From Dillenia suffruticosa (Eukaryota; Streptophyta; Magnoliopsida; Dilleniales; Dilleniaceae): DNA of 64,000 nucleotides. Under the pieces are notes generated by a model that worked only from the letters and a program-made list of their open reading frames with translations, made no database searches and was not told the origin of the DNA. The number at the start of each line of letters is the position of its first letter. Position 1 is the first letter of the stretch. Of the stretch, positions 1 through 11,045 are shown piece by piece. The DNA is taken from the NCBI GenBank assembly GCA_033439265.1, contig JAVTVX010000024.1, positions 4,562,001 to 4,626,000 of the forward strand, read 5' to 3'. A program made the translations under genes and the position numbers.

Positions 1-335
1 TGCATTTTTCATGATGCTGGCTTTTCTGCATTTTTTCCTCTTATGGACATTTTGAGATTACAAAACTGCTGCACTTTTTTTCCAGAGTTTCATTCTTGTT
101 ACTTGGGAATTATTTTCCTCATTGGCTAATTATTTGCTCATTTGGGATCTTGTTGTTTGTTCTATGGATTTTACTCAAAATAATTTGTCTGAATGGCAAA
201 GCCAGCATCATAAAACTCTTAATGTGGGGTGCAATTTAAACTTTCTATAATAATTTTGCATATGATAGAAGTTGTTCATTGCTTAATTTTTAATTTCTGT
301 TGCATCTATTTGTTCATTTCTCCATTCATGTACAG
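1..335. other. Intron sequence of the OSCA-like gene
   Basis: T-rich sequence ending in a TACAG acceptor at 331-335. No in-frame coding segment resembling the preceding OSCA region was found, so it is read as the 3' part of an intron that begins outside the window. Confidence 0.7.
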
Positions 336-3300
336 GAGATTCGTGCGGCATTTGTTTCCTTCAAAACTCGTTATGCTGCTTCAACAGCTTGCCACATGCA
401 ACAGTCAATTAATCCCACACGATGGGTCACTGAGGAAGCTCCTGAACCTCATGATGTGAACTGGCCTTTCTTCTCTTCTTCATTCCTACGAAGATGGTTT
501 TCCAAGTTGGCTGTTGTGGTTGTCTATATTCTTGTTACTGTTTTATTTCTCATCCCTGTGGTATTCGTGCAAGGTCTTACGAACCTGGATCAGTTGGAAT
601 TGATGTTTCCTTTCTTGAAAAGTATTCTGACACTGTAAGAGGTCAATTCTCCTTTGTTTGCATTGATCATGATAATAGCCATGGTATTGGTTGAGGCATG
701 TGACACTAATGAATGGGGCATCAATTTTCCTGATTTTTGTTCTATCATCATCACCATTATTGCTGCTGTTATTGCTCAATTCCTCTCCTTTCTTGTTTGT
801 TGTGGATATAGCTCTCACTGCCCCCCCACCTCCCCCCCCCCCCAAAAAAAAAATCCTTGCATCGTTGTCGTTGTTATCTTTCATGAGAGGGATTTTTCTT
901 GTTACGTAAGGAGTTTCAGCATCTTTAAGGTTGTAGTATGTCAGATAATAGAATTTCCTTGTACTTTCATCAAGACCCAATTCTGAGAGCAATGGTGGCC
1001 AGTTGACATTTGTATTTAAGAAATCTTGTAAGTTGATAACCTGAAACTGTGTATAGTGTCTACTTGTGACTAAATTTTCTAGTCCTTACGCAATCTGCAC
1101 TAAGTTTATCTTTTCTTCATGTCTTGCTATATTGGGACGTGGTGCAATTTGAGCTATTTTAGATGTGTATTCAATATTAACTGAGATGGCTTTATCCATC
1201 CCATATTAATTAGAGCTTCCCTATCTCCAGTTTGGTATTTTGAATCACTTCACCTAAGACTCTGATTTAGCATTGTTTAATATTTTAGATTTGTTTCTGC
1301 TGAATATCTAAATTACAGCACATAGAGAATGCGTATTATATATTTTCGACAAAACTTAATGGTGATCTATATATATGTTGGATTATGGATGTGAATAGAT
1401 TTTCTCGAGTTTGAAAAACTGTAGTTAAAAGTGAAACATTCTCTTCATAAAGTCCAAGAGTGCAGATGGTTTGTATTGTTGCCCCTAACCTACTTCTGTG
1501 CTACTGAAGACTAGAGGAATCTCAAAAAAATAGGAATTTGGCTGTTCAGGTGCCCATAGGAGGATACCATGTAGAATTTTGGGTTCAAACATGAAGAGAT
1601 GGTTTCCAACTCAAGAGGAAACAATTACGAATGGAATGTGTCACGAGCTTATCCCACATTTGACTCATGAGTCATTTGAGTGGAGAAAAAGGATATGAGT
1701 GCAAGTATTTTCTTCTGTTAGCCAATCTGATTATATTGATAGATCATGTGGTATATTTTTTTATTGCTGCTTTGCTCTAAAGAAGATCTGTTAAAGAACG
1801 AAGACTTCATGTGATTCTACAAATTTTATCCTTGCATGTCATGATACAGGCAGACAATTATGCAAATCTAACATAGAAGAGTTGTTTTGGAATCTCTTTT
1901 GCTCGTCTCTCTTGCTCAATGTGCTTTTCTCATTCTTAATTGCAATTAGTTTGTTTTGTTTCATTAGTTTAGACTTGAAAAATTAACTCATTTTTTAAAC
2001 AAAAAGAATAGAAAAATTAACTCTTTTCTGAATACTGTTGCAGAAAATTTATCAGTCAAGTAGTTACCGGATATCTTCCGAGTTTTATTCTTCAGCTGTT
2101 TCTGAAAACAGTGCCTCCTGTCATGAAATTCCTTTCCTCCATTCAAGGTTATATTTCCATCAGCCAGATAGAGAAGAGTGCCTGTAATAAGATGTTTTGG
2201 TTCACTGTGTGGAACATTTTCTTTGGAAATGTGCTTTCTGGATCTGTTCTCAATCAAATCTCCATCATCCTTGACCCTGAGAATATTCCTTCAAAGCTGG
2301 CTGTCGCAGTTCCTGCACAGGTCAGACTATTTTTATATTTCTTCATGTAGGTGCTTTTTTTTTGGGCAGTTATTTTCTGTTTTTAAGAAGGATTTTGGAC
2401 TGGACAAGTATTTTTGGTTCTGTATTTTCTGCAACTATATAATGCTCAGCCATGGTATGGAATATGCAGATGACAAAAGATGACTGTTAAAACATAGACT
2501 AAAGTAACATTTCATATCTTCTATTCTTGTTCTGCTAATTCTTGAACCTCTGTATTTTGAAATCATTCCTCCATTTTTCTAGTGATAGATTAAACTTACA
2601 CCACCTCATGAAGTTATTTAATCCCAGTAACAGGCTCACTAGTTCTTGCTTTACTTGTTTGATATGTAATAGTTCTCTGGCTAAAAAATTGTGGTGTATA
2701 ACTACAGTTTTTCTTTAGCCAACCAACCTGACAAACTACATATGGATTTTGTCAGTCAAGTTCTTGCACTAACCCGACAAACTATATCTCAAGCTCATCA
2801 GTTCTTTACTTGTTTAATAAGACTGGTGTATAACTTGTTTAAATAGCTCAACTAAAAATGATACTGTTTCTTTGTGTGCTTGAGATGTAGTTTGTTAGGT
2901 TAGTGCAAGTCTAGTACTTGCTATTTCATAGCCCACAGATCTTGTATCCTACGTTGCATCAGATTTGAGATGATCTTGTCTTGATGATTGACAATGCCAT
3001 TGCCATAATAGTGAAGGTATCTAATGCAGCAACAGCAGAGAGAGGGAGAGATGGAGAAATCTGAGGAATAAAAGAAGATGAGAGGAGTGAGGAACCAGAA
3101 CAAGGAGAGAAGAAATAGAGAAAGAAGAGAGATACTGCAGAGAGTGATGAGGGAAGAGAGAGAGCTCCAACAAAAATTCAATATTTGGAATCAGCGACAT
3201 ACTGTAAAACATTACAAATCTTAATTCCTAAATATATAGAAAAGCTCGTTAATTCATTAAACATGGTCAAGCTACAATTTTTTTACTAATAGGAATAGAT

Positions 3301-5961
3301 CAATCCCATAACAATAGAAATATCAAAGGATGCCCAGAAATCCTAGATTCTAAATTAAGCACTAAATAAATGCTTCATAAATATTGTTTCATTTATTAGA
3401 TGGCCATTTACCATCTCTTTTAGAATGCCGTGTTTCTACCACATGGATGTATCTAATGTTGATCAGGTACTTGTATGTATGTGTGGCTGTAGGCATCATT
3501 CTTCATTGCTTATGTTGTCACAATAGGATGGACAAGTACTTCTACAGAACTATTCCGCTTGATTCCACTTATCTGCAGCTTAATTACAAATCCTTGTGGG
3601 GGAGATAAGGATGATGAACTCGAAGTTCCACCACCTCCATACCACAGAGATATTCCTAAAATACTCTTCTTCGGACTTCTTGGCATCACATATTTCTTCC
3701 TTGCTCCGCTGATATTGCCATTCCTCTTAGTGTATTTCTGTCTTGGATATATCATTTACCGCAACCAGGTTAGTTGGATCCTTCTCTCTTTATTGATTAC
3801 TTAGTTCTTCTGTAATTTTTAGTATCAGTTTCTGTATTTTCATTTCAGTGTGGGTACTTCAACTAAAATACAGTTGGCATTAGCCTCTAAAATTAGTCAA
3901 ACTAGATGGCATAGATGTTGATCCAGTGGGGTGCTAAAACTTATATAGGTGGCATGATCATACATTTCTTTGAATTAAAATGACCAAGTATCATTGGATT
4001 CTAATATTTTCTTTCTATAAAAATGGTGTGATGAGGAATCTACAGTTGACTCAATTGTGATAAACCAACTGTAGATGCACTAGCCAATCACTTTGTCTTC
4101 AGAGCCCATTCTAGCTTTATGGCCAGCATCATTGATCTGTTTTGTTCTCAATTTGTAAACTTAGATACTTTGTTTGAACATTCTCAATGAGTACTATTTT
4201 ATTAGAGATTCAAATTTGAAGGTCGTGACACTCAGCACTTAAGTAAAGAAAGCCATGATTACACTTAAAAGAGTCAAGCATAGTGTGCAGATATTTGTAT
4301 TTAAAATCACGTTTATAAGCTCTTGATGAGAATATGTTCAGGCATAGCTTGTACTGACTCTACTCCCAATTATTTTGCAGTTCTTAAATGTGTACTCGCC
4401 TAGGTACGAAACAGCAGGAAAGTTTTGGCCCATTGTGCACAACTCTATGATATTTGCTCTGGTGTTGATGCATGCTATAGCAATTGGAATCTTTACATTG
4501 AAGAAGCTCTCTATAGCTTCAACTCTGACCTTCCCTCTTCCTGTATTCACGCTCATCTTTAATGAGTATTGTCGCAAACGCTTCCTCCCGAACTTTGTTG
4601 CTTATTCAGCAGAGGTATGTTTCCACTAGGTTTCAGTTAATTGAAATTTATATTATCAAGTCATATTTCAGAAATAAAACTGGTTGATCTGACATTAGAA
4701 CAACTTAAATACAAACGGAGAATAAGATCTTCCAGGAATAAGGTGTTAATGGAAATGCCTAGTTCTATTTTCAAACATGATATCTGATTGGGCTCTTTTA
4801 ATTTTATATGGTAGCAGGGATCTTTAGAATGCAGGGCAAAAACTCTTATATGTTTATGTTGGGCGGTGGTGGTGTGGTGTGCCACAGCTTAATGAGACGT
4901 CAGAATGACACCTTTCATGGTGTCACTCTGTAAGAAGCCAGGGCTTCCTACATCACCCTTTAGGCCTATCAATCTCTTGAATGAGATTCATAGTTTACTT
5001 TGCTGCACAATGTTATGGAGAAAATTACTATTCACTACGAAGTGCATTTCATAGTACTCTTCTTTCCTCAAACCATAAAAGGGGATATATTTCTTGTCAA
5101 AATGTTTTCTAGAAAGAATGTAAGGGTATGCTGGGAAACCTTGTAAAAGCTTTATAAAAATGCGAAGTGGACTCTTATTCAAGGACATCTAAAATCAAAT
5201 GAAATATATTTGAGAAGTTGCAAGCTAATTTATACTGTGAATCTTGTTCTTGCCATACCCAGGGCCAGGTAGAACAGGTTGGGGACAGTTTATGGGACAG
5301 GAGAGGGCCACCTAACCTTGTCGAGTTTATTGTTGCTTTTGGATTAAAAAAGGAAGGAAGAAAGAAATAATCGATTATTCTTTTAGTTTTTAGTTATGTA
5401 TACACTCATAGGTAGTTGGTGCAGGACGTTTAGTTTGGCTAAGATTAATTTGAGATTCACATGTTTCTGTGTCTAGGAAACTTTCGTGTAAACAACTTCT
5501 GAAAAGTTACTTCCTTATCATTTCTGATGAAGAATGTCTTTTAAAATACTTCATACATTAGATAATAAACTGAGAGAATCAGTGTAGCGAAAGTGCCTCA
5601 ATAAATTCCATGGTATGGTGAACTTCGGAGAATGTCTTTTTTACCAATTGCAATGAGCAAATGTTTTTATCTCGTGGTTATCCATGACTGAAAATTTAAA
5701 AAAAAAAATGAAAAAGAAAAAAATTAGGATGAGTGCAAAGCCCCAAAAAATAATCATGCTTTATGCGATGAAGTTGCTTGCTCTGATGTATCCAACTTTT
5801 TCCTGCAGAGTTTGATAAAGAAGGATCGAAGAGACATCCATGATTCTTCAATGGAAGAATTTTTCGAAAGTCTTGTAACGGCTTATCAGGACCCTGCCTT
5901 ATTGCCAATCCAGTACTCATCACACACTGATGGCCGTAGCACTCCACTTCTCAGAGTATAA
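336..5961 (+). CDS. OSCA/CSC1-like hyperosmolality- or mechano-gated calcium channel, C-terminal half (partial)
   Basis: This is the 3' part of an OSCA/TMEM63-family gene; the 5' exons lie left of the window. Five exons join in frame: 336-634, 2044-2320, 3493-3768, 4381-4614 and 5809-5961, all with GT-AG borders, giving about 412 residues. The translation starts at [17 protein letters not shown] in the cytosolic region. It continues through the pore-forming RSN1-type seven-helix domain ([70 protein letters not shown]), and ends in an acidic C-terminal tail. The family forms dimeric plasma-membrane or endomembrane cation channels opened by membrane tension. The sequence looks closest to clade 2 (HYP1/RXW8-like), but that is inferred from remembered sequences. 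No frame break was found in the visible exons. Exon 3493 was placed by the conserved [10 protein letters not shown] segment. AGO7 follows on the same strand, as I recall for Arabidopsis. Confidence 0.93.
2763..2909. repeat. Small inverted-repeat (MITE-like) element in an OSCA intron
   Basis: Two 32-nt arms at 2763-2794 and 2878-2909 are inverted copies that differ at about four positions; the outer ends read CTTGCACTAACC. The spacer is about 83 nt. The size and inverted ends suggest a miniature inverted-repeat element in the second visible intron of the OSCA-like gene. No target-site duplication was resolved, so the class is unknown. Confidence 0.6.
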
Positions 5962-8900
5962 ACTCAGGTATGATAAATTCATATGGAGTTGTCTCATATT
6001 CAATTGATTGTATTATTTCATTGCCACTGTCATTTTGCACGTCTGTGGCGAGTCCCATGAAAGAGAAATAGTGGATAGAAGAGGCATTTTCAAATGTTTG
6101 AGGTTGTATTGTAGAATGTAAATTTTCATGCTTTTAGTGTGTTGTAAGCAAAATTCTTTCATTGATACATTTCATGCAACACGAGCTGGTTTATACAAAC
6201 TCCCTCTGAAACCAATTCTTATTATGAAATCCAGTGTCTTTTTTTCCTTATCATGTTCTCCAGCGACATTGCTTTCTAATATTTTGAAGAAATTCTAAAT
6301 TGTTAAGTCATTTACAGATTTACAATCTTGTAACTTCTTGGGCTGTTTCAATCTCAACGTTCCCTTTCAAGAAGCATTTAAATAATTTTTAGTGTCATCA
6401 GCCACAGAAATGTGGCTTCTTGTTAGAAGATTTGGACAAGTTATTGAGATCTATGGTATATTTTTTCTCATCCAGGAAAAGATGAGTAGAACAAAACGAA
6501 GTGCTCTGTGTGTGTGTGTAATGTCAACGTATCATTTATCATGTAACGTTGTGTAACTTTGGTCGTAGTAAGAGAGTGCATCATATTTATTGCGTTGTTC
6601 AGTAAATTGGAGTATTTGAACATTGGCCTCTTGGCTTAATGGCACAAGCATTAAGGGTTTCATATTTCACCCGTGGCGAGCATTTGAGCCCCCAAAACCA
6701 CCCTTTTCTCCAAAGGCATTGTGTTTCTAGTGGGGAAAAAAAGGAAAAAGGAAATTGGAGTTGAGCCCTTGGGATTTGGGTGGTCATTTTAATGAGTAAA
6801 AAGATGACAGTAGAAAAGACTAAATGAAGGAATTATTCTGTGCATTGGTTCTCGTTGTCTCTCTTTTTTTTTTTTCTTTTTATTTGACCACAAGTATTAA
6901 GAACTCGTTCGAGTAATTATGGAGTTCAATTTAGAAATTGACTCTTACAATACTTAATTTTTCATTCTCAAGACTCGATGGTAGCTCGTTTTCTCATTCT
7001 TTGGACACTCTCTTTTCTTTCTCTGGAAAAACTACATTGTTAACAAGTTCTGATATATTTCAGATTTGGTTCAGCTATGTATGGTAGCCTTCTCAGATTA
7101 TTGTATTCTCTCGCATTCTCACACATCAATTTTTTTCTCTTGTATATGGTAGTGGTAAATTTTGATCACTGCTTTTTGAGCGTGCGCTGATGAATACGTC
7201 AAACACGCTTAATAATTTACGAATCACGTACACTATGCAAACACATTCACAGATCCTAATCAATGGCAGTTTTGACGGAATCGAATGTCTTAATCATCCT
7301 TATCACTGACGCAATCAACACTTTTTGGAGTCTTCTAATGAAAGACTAGGTCATAGCATGATGCTAAAAGGAGAAAAGGGTATCATTAGCAAACAATTAT
7401 AATTGAAACAAACAGTGATTAAGGCTAAGGTTTTGGAGTGACCTATCAAATGTCTCATGTGGCCAATGGTATTAGTCCGGTTGCCCCCCAGTGTGCTATC
7501 CATTTTTTGTCTTAATGCGAACATTATCTCTACATACGACAAGAATGTACTAAATGTCACTGTTATAAGAATTTTTTTTTTGGGTGTAAATGGATTTTTC
7601 TTGATAGATTTCACAAATCCGGTTTGAATACTGTAAGTTTCATTAAGGGGTTGATTTTTTTCAAATTTTATTTCTATATTCTCATGACTCGAATTTCATT
7701 AAGAAGTTAACTTTCTTTAATTTTATTTTTTTATTTTTATAACTCGAATTCAAAATCTATAGTTAAGAAAGTATAGTGTTTTATCAGCTACATCCATGGA
7801 AGTTGGTTGTTATAAAATTGATTGTTACAAAGTTGTTGTCACACGTTTTTATATAATATAAACTTAAGTAGTCAATACTGTAATTATTACTAATAATATT
7901 GCTAATCCACGTCGCATCACACCGTAATATAAGACAATTAACTTTTGTGTACAGTTGGGGTGGTAAAAATATTAAAAAAGAAAAAGGGAAGGAATGTGCA
8001 GTTTTGTCCTTGTGGGAATATTTAAACAATGATTAAAGACAAAATTAGGATTAAGAGGTTAATTATTCTGGTTAATACTCCATTTATGAATACTCCTGTC
8101 GTGATCATGCATATTGGTTAGTAACAATGTGTATCTTGTTGTCATGATTTTTACTGTAGTTACCGTTTTCCAAATGAAAGTGTAGAAGATTGTTGAATTA
8201 AGCATTGTTGTTTTGTTTAGCATGGATTTTCAGAATTTCATTTATTGATAAGTACCCCTTTTTTGTGGGTTTTTTGGGAATAAATTATGCAGAGACAAAG
8301 AGGATCTTGACCGAGTTCACCTTAACTTAATTTTTTTTTTCTATAAACCATCCGTCTAGCTAAATCGGGTTCAAATTGAATTGGACCGACAAAACTTTTC
8401 TGATACTTATATTAGCTATACATAATATTCAAATTTAGAATCTTGTTTAAGTAACATCTGTGAACCAACAAAGTGTTGATTTAAGCTTAACTTGATTGTT
8501 GGTACCATAACATAGAATTAGAACATTCTCTCTTGCAAGACAGAATATGCCCTCATCGTCAAGTGAAACATTGTACTCACAGTTGCACCAAATAGGCGCG
8601 ACACCATATTATTTGAATTGTTTAGGACATTTTACCATACATGAAGAAATGGGGGAAGAAATTTTTCTATGATATACATTATTTTGTTCGATTAAGAGTC
8701 AGTTGTTATGGATAAAAATCTTAATTCTTATTTTCTGCAAATTTAAAGAAGAGAGTAAAATTTATTTCAAACCTGAAAAAGAAAGAAAATCCAAAGAGAG
8801 TTATTTTTTTAACTCAACAAAAATTTACGAGCCGTATTCAGAGAAAAGACAATTAAAAAGAAGCATATATACATTTCAGATCTCTTCTAGATTGATAGAC

Positions 8901-9002
8901 ATTTCTCTCTCTCTTTATATATATACATCACAGAGTAACAGAAGAACAATTTACACAAGCCTTATCAACAATGTGGATACTTATACTACAATGAAAGCAA
9001 CA
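5962..9002. other. OSCA 3' UTR and intergenic DNA
   Basis: The first few hundred bases are presumably OSCA 3' UTR. The remainder is AT-rich with no supportable coding exon; open frames here are short and unrelated to known proteins. It holds one SINE-like tRNA-derived stretch near 6622 and, at 8700-9000, the upstream region of the AP2/ERF relic with a CT-rich segment. Confidence 0.6.
6622..6790 (+). repeat. Degenerate tRNA-derived SINE-like sequence
   Basis: A box A-like run TTGGCTTAATGGC is followed about 45 nt later by a weak box B-like run GCATTTGAGCCC. An A-rich segment and G/T-rich sequence follow. The spacing suits an internal RNA polymerase III promoter, but box B is poor and no flanking duplication was identified. 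It is not a functional tRNA gene because no cloverleaf closes. Confidence 0.35.
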
Positions 9003-9032
9003 TAGGAAAACTATTATGAAAGAAAATACAAA

Positions 9033-10100
9033 TTGGGAGGGAAGAGAAAGGCAAGCGATGGAGAGGAAGAGGAGGGTAGTGAAGGAAGTGTGATGGATCA
9101 GATGATCAACGAGAGTACAATGAATGATCCAATGATGATAGCTCAACGAGGAAGGAAAAGATTTGTTGGTGTCAGACAACGGCCTTCAGGGCGTTGGGTG
9201 GCTGAGATCAAAGACACCATACAGAAGATTAGAGTATGGTTAGGTACCTTCGATACCGCTGAGGAAGCTGCAAGAGCTAACGATGAAGCTGCTTGCTTGC
9301 TTCGTGGAGCCAACACTCGCACAAACTTTTGGCCTTGATCTGCTTCCTTGAATTCAACTCCCGATCTCTCCAAAAATCACCAATCTTCTTCTCTCTAGGC
9401 TTAAACCTTGGAAAAACCCTCCCTTTATGGGGAATTTATCTCCACAAAACCAACTCAATCATGAATTAGGCACACCCGAAGGTACTCAATTCACAAACTT
9501 CGTTAACATGCCTGATGAGTCTACCTTTACAGAAAGCAGTGATACTATTTCAAAGTTTGTGACAATGACCGGTGAGTCCATGAGTGGAAGTCTAGAGTTA
9601 CATAATTGTGGAAGAGAAGCAGAGTTTGATTATTTTTATAACAATTTGAGTGGACCTGACCAACGTTTGAATGATCAGAGTCATAGTGTAATTTGGGAGA
9701 GGTTCAAGAGCAAGAAATGGGAGTTGTTGATTTCCAGTTTGTGGATGATGTTGGATCATCTTGTTATTACTCTCCTTTTGAGATTGCCGAGGAGATGGCA
9801 GAGCCAATGGAACAGGAGAATGAAGGGGATGAGCAATCATCGTCACTTGGAGAGACCATGAAGACGGTGAATTATGAGAGAAAATTCTTGTAAGGATGGT
9901 CTGAACATATATCCAGTCTCAGAAATGTTGAACTCTTGTAAGACCCGTCAAGAGGAGAATCAAAAATAGGAAATTAATGAGGTTAAATCTCCCAGGCAAG
10001 AGAATGTGGAGGATGCAAGAACCTCATTGTTGGAAGACAATGACGGAGAATCATCCCTTTGGAGCTCTCTTGATCTTCCCCCGATCTACTATGCACTTTA
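9033..10100 (+). pseudogene. Decayed AP2/ERF transcription factor gene (RAP2.11-like)
   Basis: The AP2 DNA-binding domain is well preserved at about 9150-9330 ([35 protein letters not shown], ending TRTNFW). The rest carries several lesions. The expected start codon is TTG at 9033 (GGKRKAS follows), with an in-frame stop at 9003 and no ATG between. A TGA at 9336 stops the frame right after NFWP. An extra A in the A-run at about 9372 shifts frame, and PKITNLLLSRLK continues in the new frame. A second shift near 9690 restores the original frame for VVDFQFVDDVGSSCYYSPFE. A stop at 9891 follows. The typical C-terminal SLWSSLDLPPI is still recognisable near 10060-10093. Only a short peptide from the internal ATG at 9093 to 9338 would retain the AP2 domain. 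The family match rests on memory. Confidence 0.8.
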
Positions 10101-10138
10101 CGTGGATAGTGATTTAGGAGTTTGTTTCATTTCGGATT

Positions 10139-10351
10139 CTAATTTTTGTTAGTCCCCAATGTTGCATCGTGAAAGGCACCATCGGCGAGACTTTCCAATT
10201 TAGAATAATAAGCAGCAAACAAAATAGTTGCCTTGGTTCCTCCACTTGCATTGTTTTCTTGTTCATTGTTCATGAGCCATGAGTCTGCTCTTGCTTTCTT
10301 TTGATGCTCTTCACACGACATGTGAAAATTCTGTAGCAGTTTTTGAGACAA
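10139..10351 (-). CDS. Unrecognised short open frame (70 aa)
   Basis: The open frame carries segments such as ARADSWLMNNEQENNASG and ILFAAYYSKLESLADGAF, and its composition looks protein-like rather than random. It lies just downstream of the AP2/ERF relic on the other strand. I do not recognise a family. It may be a coding exon fragment of a decayed gene or chance. Confidence 0.15.
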   Translation of the reverse strand: MSQKLLQNFHMSCEEHQKKARADSWLMNNEQENNASGGTKATILFAAYYSKLESLADGAFHDATLGTNKN

Positions 10352-10833
10352 GCAGTATTATGACTCAATCCATATGTCAGCATAATCTTCTCTCTTAATT
10401 CATATTCCTAAACCACTCACATGTTAGCAACTTTAGTGCTAATGTATTTGATTATCGGTTCTACTCAAAAGTGCTGCAATTTTCTGTCGGGCTTTGGTTT
10501 TGCACCAATACAACGTCTACATGATCATTGTTGTTTGGCTTTATAGCTACAGTCTTCATAGTTTTTTGAAACTCTGTTGCAAATTTGGTTCAGAGGTGTA
10601 TTACCATGTCTAAAATAATTGAACTCTTCTAGAACATATTCATGATTTATGTATATATTTTATTTCTAGGCAGAACACATTCATGATTATTTCTTAAGAA
10701 CAAAAATCTGGGTTACCAGGGTGTTGGTACAAAGTTGCAGGATTTTCCTCCCAACAGAGCTGCGGATTGTCAAAAAGTCCCTTTATTGGCATTAGACCTA
10801 ATCATGCTTATGTGTGGGCTAATTATAACTTAA

Positions 10834-11035
10834 TTTTTTTTTTTTTTGAAACCGTCACTTGGTCACTGTCCGGTATCCGGAGTTTTGTTCTGACTAATTT
10901 AGATCGACCATTACAGAGCTCACTTTATGGAGGCGGGTCTCCCAATATTATTTTTTTGTATTCAGGAAGAGTCGAACTCCCGACCTGGTTAAGGGATAAA
11001 AGTACTCATTCTACCTGTATCAATAAGTGTTGGTA
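10834..11035 (-). mobile_element. tRNA-derived SINE, copy A
   Basis: Read on the minus strand, a head starting ACCAACACTTATT is followed by a box B match GGGAGTTCGACTCTT. The segment CTGAATACAAA comes next, then a unique body ending in ACCAAGTGACGGTTTC and an A-tail (T-run at 10834-10847 on plus). The same order of blocks occurs at 55710-55900 on the plus strand. Weakly matching sequences ATTATAACT (10822-10830) and ATTATACT (11035-11042) may be the target-site duplication. Confidence 0.7.
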
Positions 11036-11045
11036 TTATACTATT

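Noticed and set aside
543..992. 149-codon open frame on minus over OSCA intron
   Set aside because: It overlaps a real OSCA exon on the other strand and its Gly run comes from the C-run at 832-843.
4028..4095. Short hairpin ATCTACAGTTG...CAACTGTAGAT in an OSCA intron
   Set aside because: The stem is only about 11 nt with unmatched flanks; too little to call an element.
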